NCBI GenBank assembly: GCA_963573315.1
Contig: OY752146.1
Span: forward strand, 1,736,001 to 1,800,000
DNA: 64,000 bases
Source: Entomortierella parvispora
Lineage: Eukaryota; Mortierellomycota; Mortierellomycetes; Mortierellales; Mortierellaceae
Reading direction: 5' to 3'
Below are positions 31,901 to 43,999 of this stretch, piece by piece (position 1 is the stretch's first letter; the number at the start of each line of letters is the position of its first letter). Both the position numbers and the translations under genes were made by a program. Under the pieces are notes generated by a model. That model searched no databases and had not been told where the DNA came from. It saw only the letters and a list, made by a program, of their open reading frames with translations.

Positions 31901-34900
31901 GAATGCTGCAAAGTTCTTTTTTGCATGGACGACGCGTTCAAAAAAAGATTTTGTTTTGGTCCGGGGTCCTGCATTGACCCTCTCTCTCCTGCTTCCATCA
32001 CCCTTCCACCACCGTCCAAGACATTAAAAAAAAAAAAAGTCTCCGTCCCCTCCTCTCGGTTCTCGGTCCAGATCCCAAGATCCCACTAGCGTCCTTTTTT
32101 ATTATCCACTCTTGCCCCCGGGAGATGTCGTCTCGATCAGTTCGAGATGGGCGCGTCTTCTTTTTTGCACCTCGCCTTCATCTCATCGCGTGTGATGGAT
32201 GAAAAAAGAAAAAAAAAAGATAATTGTGGTGCGGTGTCCTGTCGCGAAACTCCCTTCTGAGCACATGGATCCAAGGGGGTGAGTTTGTTAGTGCTCTCGT
32301 CTGTCTTTCTTTCTCTCTCTCTCTCACTCTGCGTCTCTCTCTCACTCTCTCGCCACGTTGTGTTTGCTTCTCGCGCGAAATTAATTAATTGACAGTGAAT
32401 TGCAACGCTCAGCCTTTCAGTTTCAATTACCATGTGAGCACTAGCAGAGGGAAGAGAGAGTAAAGGGCCCTCATCCAAGTTTTTTTTTTGCGGGAGGAGG
32501 GGAGCCCTTGAAGCTTGCAGTGCCACTCGAGACCTGTTTTTTTTATTTGATTTTCTTTTTGGACCCTTTTTCAAACACTTCGGAAAAGGAAATCCAGGAA
32601 CGATTTTTTTTTGTTGGCCCTGCAGAGAGTTGTGGTCTGCAGGAACAAAGAGACGGTCCCCTGAGCGTTTGTTCCTTTTGCAGCAAGGTTGGATCCTGCA
32701 GAGAAGCTAAGCTAAATGCAACCTTCCTAGTTACCCATGCACCTCAACCATTCGTTCGTTTTGTTTGGCTCTTTCTTTTTCCACATTCTTCTTTGCTCTA
32801 GACGCAGCAGCAGCAGCACACACACATTCGGGCACAAACAGACTTACGCACGCGCACTGCAGCGCACCAATGAGTGGGACGGACGCCTTTTTGCTTTTCC
32901 CTTTTTTTTTCGTTTCTTTGGACCTACTTTACTCCATAAATCAATCCTGTTCCAGGTTGCGCGCTAATTGTCGAGAGGTGGGTGCAGGCTCTTTGATCCA
33001 CCGTTGATTCTCTCAGCCTCAAAGACCTTTTTCTTTTTTCCAATCATTTCATTTTTTGGGAGGGGCGGTGCTGGTCCTTGACTTTGTGTTTGCAAATAAT
33101 GGGTGTTCAACGAGAGAAGGGAAAAAAGAGAGAGAGAGAAGGTGGTGGGAGGTCTCGTCAATTATTGTTGGATATATTGGTCATTACCTTAGTCCTTGGA
33201 GCGCTCACATACCCTCAATTGACCCCAGCACACACCCTGTCCTGTGCTTGCCTTCCCTCCCTCTCTCCCTTTGACTTTTTGTCCGCTCATTCTTTTGTAC
33301 CAGTAATTGATATTGGCCACAATTTCAATGTTGACCTTTGTACCACCGGCATTTACAAGGTCCATGTCGCTAAAGGAGAAAACGATGGGATTCTCTCCAC
33401 TCTGTTTGTCGCACGGAATGGCTGTGGGACATGCCGAGCGTTTGTTTGGCTCCACCCAGCTCTATAAAAAAAAAAAAAAAAAAGAGTGAGTGAGGGGATG
33501 TACAGCTCCTGATATGTAATCTTCCTGCTCTGGTCCACAGTAATATATCCTGGAGGAGGCAAAGGGGCGGAATGAGAGAGTGGAGAGAAGCAAGGAACTG
33601 CCTTTTCTTTCTGCACGGGTCAGGGGGTGGAGAAACAAGTAAAAAGAACAGGGTTCTCTCCTACTTTTTTTTTTCCCCCTTCCAATCTCTTTCCTCTCGT
33701 TTTTCTACATTCCCATCTACTATCTACAATAGCTGACTGACGATCCTCTCCTCCGATCTCATTTCCCTCTCCTTTGTCACTCTCTCGATCATTCATTCTC
33801 CACCCCTTGTATCGAAATCTAGCACTCGTCCATTGATCGACCAAAAGTGCCAGCGATCCAATCTTGAAACAACCCTTTCGCAACCTCATGTCCACTGCAG
33901 GTTCATTTGGTAAGTTTTTTTGAAATTCACATGGCAACTCAGCCTCCGTCCAGAAAGCAAAGATAACAGGTGAACTGAGAGTGGAGGGAGAGAGGGTGAA
34001 AAAAAAATATACAGTCAATAATGAGAAAAAGAATGTGGACCCCGTTTACCTTTTTGGATTCACACCCAGAACAGGGACTCGTTCCAATCGACGATCGAGA
34101 AAGTGAAGGATTTCATTACGGGCGGAGTGAAGTGAAGAGGTTGGGGGGTCCCTGTTGCTCCGTTCCAATGATCACCCACTTGAGTCGGCTTTACTCTTCC
34201 CTCTTTGGTCCGGTTGTCCACAGGCGAAGACAAGGCGGAGCCCCGCTTTGTCAATTTGCCACCGAACAAAAAATTTTCTCATCCACTTTCTCGGAAAACA
34301 CCCACGCCGCTCTTTGCTCCCTTGGAGTGGACGTGCGGACGACAGACACAGACAGACAGACAGACTGGGGGGGCCAAACTGCTTCGCACTGCAGGAGCAA
34401 CGCGTAGAGGGTTCAATTTTGTTCAGTACATGTGCGATTGAATTGCTGAACTGCTGTCGACTTTTTTTTTTTTTGCACAAATCCAACCCACTCTCACTTC
34501 CAATTCAATCCGCCCCTGTCGTTGCACTTTGCCTTTGGGTGTCGTCCTCCCTTGTCCTACCTTTGTCCTCCCCCCGCTCCCCTTCTTGTGTCCTCAGCAA
34601 CGCAGAGAAAAAAAAAATATCCCAAAAAACAAAACAAAACAACAGGGCAATCAAACAACAATTGCTCTGCCTGCAGCCCAGAGTGTTGTTTACCTTTTTC
34701 TTTATCTCTCTCTCTCTCTCTTTCTCTTTTCTTCCTTCTTTCTCTGCTTCCTTCTTTTCCTCTTTTCTTGCCCTTTCCCTCCTTCTTTCTTCCCTTCCCT
34801 TCCCTTCCCTTCCTTTCCTTTTCTTTCCTTTCCCTCCTTTTCTTTCCTTGCATCGTCCATTTGGCTACGTAGCTGCCTCTCCCTGTCCTGTCCTTTCTTT

Positions 34901-35384
34901 CGAAATCGTCCACTCTCCTTCCTCCATCTCTGTCTGTCTGTCTGTCTCTATCTTTCCCCCTCCCCTTCTCTACCTCCTCTACCTCCTCAACGCCTCCATC
35001 CCCTCTCGACATTGCTGTAGCGAGTGTTTTCCGTGAGTGCATGTGTGTTTGTGTGTATATGTGTGTTTGCGCGTAGAGTGCAGTACCTGCCAGTGATCTG
35101 TGGATCACCAGGCACCTTGCTCTGCCTCTTTTTACCCCACACTGTTGAACAACCACATCCGTTTTGTTCACTCTTTGACTTACTGTTTCTCTCTCTCTTT
35201 ATCCTCTCTCTTATCCTCTCTCTCTTTCTCACTCATTCACTCTCTCTCTCTCTCTTTATCCTTCTCTCACAAACAACAACATCAACAATCCCCTCTTCCA
35301 CCTCCCTACCTCTCCTCTTCCTCTTCCTCTCGTCTTCCTCTTCTTCCTCCTCTCCTCCAAACACAACTACTCTTAGACAACATC
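28932..35384. other. 6.4-kb gene-poor region of purine/pyrimidine tracts
   Basis: No convincing gene. The content is strongly strand-asymmetric. There are long CT-rich runs on the plus strand (30640-31440, 34690-35020, 35180-35350) and short GA-rich runs (31760-31860). A GCA/GCG triplet run lies at 31684-31721, a run of 13 G at about 31641, and many poly-T stretches. The last part before 35385 is probably the promoter and leader of the coiled-coil gene. A possible first exon (33889-33910, ATG...TTTG before GTAAGT) that could splice to CAG at 34222 is noted but unsupported. Confidence 0.4.
31684..31721. repeat. (GCA)n(GCG)n triplet repeat
   Basis: About eight GCA/CAG and six GCG/CGG triplets in tandem. 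Reading them as poly-alanine gives a spurious open frame on either strand. Confidence 0.9.
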
Positions 35385-35987
35385 ATGACGGCCACCACAT
35401 TCAACAGCAGCAGCAACAGCCTCCCCTCCCCCGCATCCTCAATCACAACCCTCGACCTCACATTGCTGTTCACACCGATCCCCTCGGGACCCCTTTCGGA
35501 CGAGACCCGAGCACAGCTCCAGGAGGAATTGGAGCAAATCCGAAAGAGCTCGGCAGAGTCCCAGAACGCGTACAATGTCGCCCATGCATCGATCCCGGCC
35601 TATCAGGAACTAGTGCTGACCACCCATGCTCAGGTTGCAGTTGCAAAGCAGGCCCTGCTGAGGGCCAAGGGCATCACCTCCACGGGCTCGTCCTCGGCGT
35701 CCATGACATCCTCGACCACAACCTCGAACGCGTCGTCCCCGCCCTCCCCTTCGTCGCCACTGAACACTCATCTGCACCAACAGCAACACGACATTCTGGC
35801 GGGAGCAGTGGATGCCCATGAAAGAGATTTGCATCGCCTCGAGCAGGAGCATGTCGACCTGGGCCTGAAACTCTCGCAGGTGCTCCGAGACAAGGCCGAG
35901 GCGGAGGAGACCAAGAAGCGCCTGAACGACTACATGCTGCGGGCAAAGACGAGAATCAGGGAGATCGAGTCCAAGCTGTGCGAATGA
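35385..35987 (+). CDS. small coiled-coil protein, unknown function
   Basis: A frame of 200 residues starting ATGACGGCC at 35385, right after a CT-rich leader. Residues 1-40 are Ser/Thr-rich. Two charged helical segments (about 38-95 and 130-200, for example HERDLHRLEQEHVDLGLKL and DYMLRAKTRIREIESKLCE) are separated by a Ser/Thr/Pro linker. Heptad-like spacing suggests coiled coils and a role in a protein complex. No domain or signal peptide is recognised. The open frame continues upstream into low-complexity pyrimidine-derived sequence, which I exclude. Codon use in the helical parts looks genuinely coding, with C/G at third positions. Confidence 0.6.
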   Translation: MTATTFNSSSNSLPSPASSITTLDLTLLFTPIPSGPLSDETRAQLQEELEQIRKSSAESQNAYNVAHASIPAYQELVLTTHAQVAVAKQALLRAKGITSTGSSSASMTSSTTTSNASSPPSPSSPLNTHLHQQQHDILAGAVDAHERDLHRLEQEHVDLGLKLSQVLRDKAEAEETKKRLNDYMLRAKTRIREIESKLCE

Positions 35988-38013
35988 GAGAGAGAAAAGG
36001 GTCTCCTCTTTCTTTCTTTCCTCCCTTTCATGTCCTATTCTATTCTATTCCTTCCTTTTGCTTGCGCAACTTTTTCTTTCTTCTCTTTCCTCTTGTACCA
36101 ACAAAAAACAACAAAACAACACCACTTCAATCATCATTCAACAGTAACAACAACAACAACCAACAACAACAGCAACACCGTTTTATATTCTCAAACAAAA
36201 CCAGCCCAAAAATAACAAACAACCTTGACACCAAGGGGGGGAAAGAGGAGGAGGACGAGGACCAGGAGGAGTAGGAAGGGGAAACTGGCACCGATCGACA
36301 CGCTCTATCAGAACGAACAAACAACAGCAACCACCCAACACCACCACGAGGCATTCGACTAGCAAGGACCAGCACAGGCGACCATGAAAAGGACTCCTGC
36401 CAGCGCAGGCAACCTGGCAATCGCATGGCTGAGCAAATACTCTGCTGTTCGCCCTTTTCATCCCTGTCTGTGCTCCTCCACCTCGATCCAATTGGTCTGG
36501 CAATCCTTCTTCTCCCTCTTCATCTTTTCCCCTTTTCTCTCTCTTTCCCAGTCCCTCTATCTCTCTCTATCTCTCTCAACTTTGATTTCCTTTTGGCCGG
36601 CAGGAACGACAATAGGAAGCAAAAGCAACGAGTCTAGAGAGGGCACGAAAAAGGCACTAAAAGAACCCGGACGACCGAAAAAACGATAATGGACAAGAAG
36701 GAGACGAAGGAGGAAAGGAAGGACTGGTCTCTCTCGTGCAGCTCGTGCGCGCTTGCTTACGACAATCCCATGTTCTGTCAAAGGCAACATTGCCTTGCCT
36801 TGCATGCATGTTGTCATCAAAGATCAAGCACAAGGGCCCTTCCTCCCGCACGACCCACGACTCACGACCCATGTACCCTCGATCCTCGATCCTCGATCCT
36901 CGACCTTTGTGCGAAAAAGAAAAAAAAAGCAAGCAAGCAAGCAGACACGGACGCGTGGATGACTCGTTTGTTTTGCATGGGATTCCGTTCATTCGCTCGT
37001 TAGTTCGCGGTTGGATCGCAAAAAGTGTTGTTTCCATGTTGTCCGCACCCTTTTGCATTTCCTATTTGTTTGTTCATCTGATGCGAAAAGAAAAAAGAAC
37101 GCGAAGACGCGACGATCAGAGATGGATCAGCCTCCTCCCTCCTCTTCCATCCTCGCATGGTCCAGGCCAAGAACAACCACAACAACAACATCTGTAAGCG
37201 TATCTTCTTTGGCCCTTTTTCCTTCTGTTTTTTGCTTTTCTCGGTCTTCTCCCCCATCCTCCTCCTCTTCCTCTTTCCTCTGTTTTCCTGTTTGTTGTTT
37301 GTTTCCATCATATATCCCTTCCTCCCCCTCCTCATCACACATCCTTTTGCATATCCCGTTATTTTTATCCATCAATACATCTTGTACAGCGTTAGTCAAT
37401 GCCCTCTATTCCTTTTTCTTTTCTTTTTCTTTCCTTTCCTCTGTCCAATCATCTCATACTAGCATACCACTATTAAAAAGTTTCGCGCTCATTTCATCCT
37501 GCAAAAACATCATCTCTTGCTTCTATTATTGTCTGTTCTTTTATGGATCGTGTTTGAACTTTTATCATTTATGAAAAGAAAAGAGAAAGAGAGAGTGTGC
37601 GAAATTCAAATCTTGTTGTTTTGCCACCAACGGACGACCACACGTTTTTTTTTTTTCGTCTTCATTTCTCTCTAAACCCAGTCGATATGGTTGAGAGGGC
37701 GTTTTTTGACAAGCAGTCTGAGCAAAAAAAAAAAAAAAAAAAAAAGGCAGTTTTCTTTTCAATGGATCGTTCAATTGTTGAAGAGGTTGAGCGAGTTTGC
37801 AGAAAGACAAAAGCAAAAGGGTACAACCCCCCGAGGTTTTTTTATTTTTTTTAATGAATATTTGAGAATGGAGCTTTGAAAGATGGAGTAAAAAAAAAGA
37901 TGGATTATTGATTACGATGTGTTTTTTCAAGAAATAAAACAAAGAATGAAGTAGAGGATGCAGATCGTCGACAGGATCCTCCCCCCCCCCCCCCCCCCCC
38001 CCTTTTTTTTTGT
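35988..38013. other. intergenic stretch, no gene seen
   Basis: Two kilobases with CAA/AAC runs (about 36140-36180), GA-rich and CT-rich tracts and poly-A (about 37725-37745). Short frames are low complexity. One ATG (37122) is followed by about 24 Pro/Ser/Thr codons and a GTAAGC, but no matching downstream exon is evident. Confidence 0.45.
37981..38011. repeat. C22-T9 homopolymer tract
   Basis: Twenty-two C followed by nine T on the plus strand, ending three bases before the stop codon end of the diphosphomevalonate decarboxylase gene, hence in its 3' untranslated region as A9-G22. Confidence 0.9.
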
Positions 38014-39210
38014 TTAAGCAAGACGCTTGGGAAGACCCTCGGCGTTCAAGAGTCCGTGCTCGTGGCTGGCGAGGACGCGGGGACCGTCACCGACCTCGGT
38101 GTGAAGGATCTGCTTGACGCTGCCCTCGGGGAAGACAGTCGATATCCGGGTATCAAAGTTCTGGGGCAAAGCAGCGATCGAGGCGGCGCCATCCTTCAAC
38201 AAGGACAAAGAGTCGTCAAAGACATGACCGGGGAAGTAATGGGACAGGATAGCGTAGATCTCGGCCATGTTTTCCTTGGGGGCGTAAATGACTGCATTTG
38301 GACCGGCATCAAAAGTATAAGCGGCCTTCACACCGTCCTTGTTGTACTCTGTAATAATACGGATGATGGAGCGCGAGATGTCGTTCATGTAAAAGATGGG
38401 AGGATAAGTATCCAAGCACACGGCGTGGAACTGGTTGGAATCACGCATGGTCAACTCTGCAAAACGAGGGAAATCCTTTTCCTTGATTGCGGCAATCATA
38501 TCCTCCATACGCTTGGGCACGACGTCCTTGATACGGTGCTGCAACAAGGGTGAGGTCTTGACGGTCAATTGCATGCCGGCGGTGGAGGAAGTGCCCTTTT
38601 TGGCATCGCTGACGACACAGATCAAGGCCTGGAGATCGGGCCAGTGCTTTTCATCCTCGATCAGGACAGCCTTGCTGTCGGAACCATCGGCCTTCTCGCC
38701 CATGTCCCAGGCCACAAAGCCGCCAAAGAGACTCCTGCAGGCGGATCCTGATCCCTGACGGGCGACAATGGACAGATCAGAGTGGTCCAAGGGCAATTGG
38801 AAGAGCTGGGAGAGGGTATAGACGAGGCAAGCATAGCCCGAGGCGGAGGAGGCGAGACCGGCGGCGGTGGGAAAGTTGTTTTCGGAGCAAATGTGGATGT
38901 TGAGGGTGGCGAGTTTGGGAAGGGCCGAGTCCTTGGACTCCAACTGGGAGCGGAGGGCACGGGTCTCGCGCAAGCAGGCGACGAGACGGTTGTTGGAGGG
39001 GATGGACTCTTCGATGCCGTTGAGCCAGAGACGGTCCGAGGTAAAATCGGCCGAGGCGCGGATGGTGGTCTTTGAGTGGAGCTGGTCCTGGTTGAGGGTG
39101 ACGGAGAGGGACGAGTTTGTAGGGAGGATCAAGGAGGTATCGCGCTTGCCCCAGTACTTGACCACGGCGATGTTGACGGGAGCGGTGCAGGTGGCTTCAA
39201 AGACGGTCAT
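38014..39210 (-). CDS. MVD1: diphosphomevalonate decarboxylase
   Basis: A single exon of 398 residues, the family's usual length. It converts mevalonate diphosphate, with ATP, to isopentenyl diphosphate, CO2 and phosphate, the last step of the mevalonate pathway feeding ergosterol and other isoprenoids. Motifs are APVNIAVVKYWGKRD near the start, NNFPTAAGLASSASGYACLV (the GHMP-type phosphate loop) around 115-135, RQGSGSACRSLFGGFVAWD, TSSTAGM, and YTFDAGPNAV near the C-terminus. The ATG at 39210 begins MTVFEATCTAPVNIAVVKYW as in other fungi; the frame continues upstream through low-complexity leader, which I exclude. The gene is divergent from the Mg2+ transporter at 40052. Confidence 0.96.
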   Translation of the reverse strand: MTVFEATCTAPVNIAVVKYWGKRDTSLILPTNSSLSVTLNQDQLHSKTTIRASADFTSDRLWLNGIEESIPSNNRLVACLRETRALRSQLESKDSALPKLATLNIHICSENNFPTAAGLASSASGYACLVYTLSQLFQLPLDHSDLSIVARQGSGSACRSLFGGFVAWDMGEKADGSDSKAVLIEDEKHWPDLQALICVVSDAKKGTSSTAGMQLTVKTSPLLQHRIKDVVPKRMEDMIAAIKEKDFPRFAELTMRDSNQFHAVCLDTYPPIFYMNDISRSIIRIITEYNKDGVKAAYTFDAGPNAVIYAPKENMAEIYAILSHYFPGHVFDDSLSLLKDGAASIAALPQNFDTRISTVFPEGSVKQILHTEVGDGPRVLASHEHGLLNAEGLPKRLA

Positions 39211-40051
39211 GTTGGTGGGATGGAAGGAAGGGATGAAAGAAGGAAGGAGGAGGAGGGGATGATGAAGATGATGATGATGAAAAGAAGAAAAAAAGAAGAA
39301 GAATAGAAAAAGAGATGGGATGAAAAGTGGGGTGATTGTTTCCTTGTTGTTTGTTGAAGACAACACGCCTTGAGAAGGGGGAGGAGTGTGAAGTGTGCGA
39401 ACAGACGGTGCGGATCCAGGGGCGCACAGGAGCAGATCGGCGCCGTGATTGGCTGCAGCAGCCATGGCTCGATGTGTGTGAATGAAATGGTCACGTGAGA
39501 ATGGGTGGGATTACACCCTTAACGGCACGCTCTGCCCGCTTTTCGTTCCCTTCGTTTTCTTCTTCCCATCATGCACAGCATGGGTGTATGCATGCACACG
39601 ACAAAAGACACTGACAAACACCTCATCTAACCCTTTCTCTGCATCGACTTGTCCCTCTCTCTCTCTCTCTCTCTTCCCTCTCTTCTCTCTCTTTTTCTTC
39701 TCTCTTTTGCTCGCACCCCCTTCTCCTTCTTTACCCCTCTCTCCCTCCTCTTCTCCTCCTCTTTTCTCCCCTTCTCCCGCTTCGCTCTCTCCTCTTTGTC
39801 CCATTACCCGTACCCATTGCTTTCATCCTTCCTTCCTGCCTTCCTTGCTTCTTCTTCTGTCCCTTCCTTCCTTCCTTACTTCCTTCTCCTTCTTCTTGCC
39901 TTCACAAAAGCAAGCGTGAAACTAGCTCTCTTTTTCCTTTGCGCATCCCTTCCTTTCCTTCCCTTGTCTCTCTCTGTCTATACTATCTATCATCCATCAT
40001 AATCTATCCTTCATTCGTCCCCTCTCCTCTCTCTTATAAACAGCAAGAGCC

Positions 40052-42579
40052 ATGTCACGGTTACTCTCCTCCGCAGGGCCTTCCTTTGCCCAGGCTTCTT
40101 ACACCCCCCTCTTAAACTCTCGCCTCTCCCAAGACCTAACGCAGGACGAAGACGACCTCGATCCTGACTCTAATAGTCATCGTCATCCCTCTTCTTCTCC
40201 TTCGTCACCCTCTCGTTCCCGTCAGCAATCCCAATTCAATCGTCAAAGGACTCGAACCACCTCCTTTTCCATGAACCACCAGCCCACTCAACATACCCTT
40301 GGAGGCGACAGTAGCGACTCTGACCACGAATTTGATCACCATGCCGACGGACACGTCCATTCCCCCTCTGATCCAGCCAACGACAGTCAGAGCACCATCG
40401 TCTCTGTCGACGACTCTCAGTCCCTCCAGGACCCGGATTCTCCCTACCCGCTCAAGAAGGGCCGACCTGAGAGCTTTGAGTATTCAGAACCCGGCCATGA
40501 CAGGGATAGTCTTTACTTTGACGACCAAGAGCGTGGCCGCACTGTCGGTGGCCACTCGGAATCTGCTGGCACGGACAACAGCTCGGACAAGGGTCTGTGG
40601 ATGCAGGTGAGTTCTTTTTGCAACAGTCGACACAAAAACACAAAAGCAAAGCACTCTCTCGTTTGTACTTTTTGTGGCACAAACCCCCAAACTGACACGA
40701 GGAGGAGCCCTGTCCAAGGAATGGGGTTGGATTAAACGCTCCACCTCGAGAAATGAACAAGGAAAAAAAAGGACGCGGCTCTCACAGGGACTGGGCTCGA
40801 CAGACGTATCATGGTCACTAAAACTTTCTTTCTTCTTCCAACACTTTTCACTACAGGCATCGACAACTCTTGTCATTGCAGTCAGTGGATTGATTTGTGC
40901 AGGCTGGTTGCTGGACGAGGTTCAGGTAACGCCCCGTCTCTCTGGTTCCATTTTTGGATAGCAGGCTGAGGCGCGTCTAGGATCTGACCTCCACCTTACT
41001 CCCTCTTTGATGGTCACTTTATAGCATTGGCCAGTGTTTATCGAGATTTCAGAGCTCATTATCCTGATACCCATCCTTTTAAACTTGAAAGGAAACTTGG
41101 AAATGAACCTCGCCAGTCGTCTCTCCACCGCTGTAAGAAACTTCTCGTCGATAGACAGGAAAATCAGAGCGATGAATGACGGAAGCCAGCACTCTTGATC
41201 CGTTACTTTTCAATCTTGTCTTATTAACTATCAACTGCCTTTTCTTTGTTCATCCCATCGCGTCTAGTCAAATATGGGATTGCTGGACTCTCCCGCCACA
41301 CGGAATTCATTCATCATTGGAAATTTGGCGTTGCTTCAATTGCAGAGTTTGACTGTCGGATCCGTTGCAGGATTGTTCTCGTTTGCACTGGGCATGATTG
41401 TTCACCCAACAACCAACAACCTGGAAGAAATCGCCCTTATGATCTCCTCAAGCATGCTCTGCGCCTCTGTCAGTAGTTTTGTTCTGGGCAGCTTCATGTG
41501 TGGCCTGGTCTTGATCTGCCGTCACTTCAAGGTCAATCCAGGTATAGAAAGAAAGAAAAAATGACCTACAATGGCGATTGGTGCCTTGGAAAAAGGCCAA
41601 GGCTTCTGTTTTTCTGTTTTTGCAGACTCGAACCTTAACGATGGGGGCGTCTTTTTGTTTTTTGGTGAACATTGTCTAGACAACATTGCATGCCCTCTTG
41701 CATCCTCGTTTGGTGATTTGGTAACTCTTTTGATCCTCTCTGGCTGCGCAGTCTTCTTGGTGAAATATATCCGTAAGTCAGAAACAGCAGACCCTTTTTC
41801 GTGGAGGTGTCCGTACCTCGGTTAAAGCTTTCTTCAAGCTAATCTTGACCTTATTTTTATCGTAGAAACACCCTTGTGCATTATTCTGTTGATCGTCCTC
41901 CTGGGAATGATCCCTGGATGGTTGTATTATGTACGACGGAATGAATTCGTATCCGAGGTCGTCAAGGAAGGATGGGGTCCAGTGTTTGCCGCAATGGTGA
42001 TTGCCAGCACAGCAGGATTGACTCTGGAGCGTTATATCAACCGATACCCAGGCATGGCCATGATCTCGCCTGTTCTGAATGGTCTCACCGGAAACATTGG
42101 ATCCATCTATGCCAGTCGGATCAGTACCGCAGTCCATGCCAACGTGAAGGAGAACTATCGATTGACGGAAAAGACATTGTTTTTGGTCCATATCCCCATC
42201 GAGATCTTGTTCCTGGGCGTGATTGGAATTTTGAGTCTAGGCGACGTACAGTGGAGCGCTGGAGTGGTGATTGGATACGCGGGCGTGGCCTTGACATTGG
42301 TGGTCATTGCCTTGGCGTTGGCAAAGTGGATCACGATGGCGTTCTGGAAATGGGGTTATGACCCCGACAACTACGCGTTGCCCATCTTGTAAGTGAAGTA
42401 GAGAATGCCATCATCCCGCATACACCCTAAAGTGCTCGTTTTAACCCCTTTTTTCGTATCCGTGTCTTTCTATAACCCTTAGGACATCCTTGATCGACGT
42501 GCTAGGAACTGCTTTGCTAGTGGTTGGCTTTTGGATACTTGGATATGGAGCGGACCCTGCTGGTGCACCAGAACAATGA
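40052..42579 (+). CDS. SLC41/MgtE-type divalent cation (Mg2+) transporter
   Basis: Seven exons join in phase: 40052-40606, 40857-40925, 41025-41132, 41268-41541, 41680-41772, 41866-42388 and 42483-42579, giving 572 residues. The first ~185 residues are a disordered, Ser/Asp/His-rich cytosolic region. Two MgtE-type membrane halves follow. The first contains [20 protein letters not shown] (LSTA), the second [20 protein letters not shown], the duplicated signature of the SLC41 family. The [16 protein letters not shown] segment is restored only by the exon 4-5 splice. The family transports Mg2+ across the plasma membrane or organelle membranes; which membrane is unknown here. No CBS domain is present, as in eukaryotic members. 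Confidence 0.93.
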
Positions 42580-42743
42580 TGAATGATGCCATGATAGACA
42601 CGTGACCGCTTAGAAATTAGAGAAAAAAAAGGCATTGGCATTCATCTTGCACAGCGTCTCCCATTATTAAAACCCACTTTGCTCGCCTTCCTCTTTTCCT
42701 TCATCCAACTCTTACACTTCTACTTTTACATATTCATACAACC

Positions 42744-43999
42744 ATGGTGCAGGTGCAGACCACTGATTTCAAGGTAGAGCCATCGCGGCAATTGTTGTGC
42801 TCATGCATATTCAGCAGACCTCAAAGATGAGCACTGACACGTCTTTTTCCGTTGTACCTCCGACACATTCCCGACCACCCAGACGGAATTCGCCGTTGAA
42901 ATGACATGCGAGTCCTGCGTGAAGGATGTCACCAATGTTCTGAAAGGGGCTGAGGGCGTCAAGAAGTTTGACGTGGACCTCAAGGAGCAGCGCGTCGTTG
43001 TAGAAGGCAGTGGTAAGAGCATTGAGGGGGTGACTAATGTTCTACCTTTGTGCGCTGCGCTGTTCATAGTCATGAACCGAAAGCTTTGATCTCTTGATAT
43101 CAAACTAATTTCCGACATGTCATTGTTATCATCCTTCTTCTGTCAAAAAAAGCTCCTCCTTCCGTCATCTCGCGTCTCCTCAAAAACACTGGCAAGATGG
43201 TCATTGTCCGCGGTTCCGGTGTCGCGCAAGGTATGACGAATGTCTTGTCCACTTCTTTTGATAGTTGTCTCGTGCACGATGAACACGATCAAGAAGCCAA
43301 TCTCTGACGGCTAGACCTCTCACACATTTTCTGCCTCCCCCTTATTCAATTTCAATCTTTATAGGAGCGCACTCTGGCGCAGCTGTCTGCATCTTGGACA
43401 TTCATTCAGACCAAGACGGTGATTCCAGAATGACGTTCCCAGGCACGGGCAAACCCTATGGATTGGTCCGATTCTTGCAAGTCAACGAGGAGACCTGTGT
43501 TGTGGACGTGACTGTGCAGGGCTTGAGTCCTGGTCCACATGGTATTCATGTGCATGAGCTCGGCGATATTTCAAAGGGAGCGGCGTCCACAGGTGATCAT
43601 TACAACCCAACCGAGGTTCGACATGGAGATCCCCAGACGGGTCATGTCGGTGATCTGGGCAACATTGAAGTTGATGAGAAGGGCTGGGGCGATTTGGTGT
43701 TGGAATCCAAGCGACTGAAGGTTTGGGACATCATTGGCCGATCTGTGGTGGTAACAGAGAACGAGGATCGGTTTGGCTCCTCCTCCTCCTCCAAAGCACC
43801 GGGATCATCATCATTGTCGGCTTCCACGTCTGGTAAGGATGATGGTGGATCGGGTCGTGGTATCATTTGTGGCATCATTGCTCGGTCAGCAGGCGTGTTT
43901 GAGAATGCAAAGAAGGTCTGTCTGTGTGATGGCACGACTCTGTGGGAGGAAGAATCGAGAATGCACAGGGGCGCGGAGCAGGGCAACGACTTTTATTGA
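42744..43999 (+). CDS. CCS1: copper chaperone for superoxide dismutase
   Basis: Four exons (42744-42773, 42883-43012, 43153-43230, 43365-43999) join in phase to 290 residues. Domain 1 is a heavy-metal-associated fold with MTCESC (MXCXXC). Domain 2 is SOD1-like, with GIHVHELGD, STGDHYNP and HVGDLGNIE. Domain 3 carries the CXC motif in KKVCLCDGTTLWEEE. It loads copper and forms the disulfide of Cu,Zn-superoxide dismutase in the cytosol. The residue aligned with the SOD copper ligand in VVVHE is threonine (VVVTENEDRFG), which fits a chaperone rather than an enzyme. A Ser/Gly-rich insertion of ~30 residues precedes the last conserved segment. The start is 165 bases after the stop of the Mg2+ transporter. 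Confidence 0.95.

Noticed and set aside
33889-34441. Possible two-exon small gene (MSTAGSFG joined to GEDKAEPRFVNLPPNKKF)
   Set aside because: Splice signals exist, but the second exon soon becomes low-quality sequence (TQTDRQTGG from a CAGA repeat) and no family is recognised.
34155-35036. 293-codon plus-strand frame
   Set aside because: Ser/Leu/Phe low complexity over CT-rich DNA upstream of the 35385 gene.
37011-37574. 187-codon plus-strand frame
   Set aside because: Ser/Phe/Leu-rich pyrimidine tract; only the short MDQPPPSSS segment looks faintly coding, with no partner exon.
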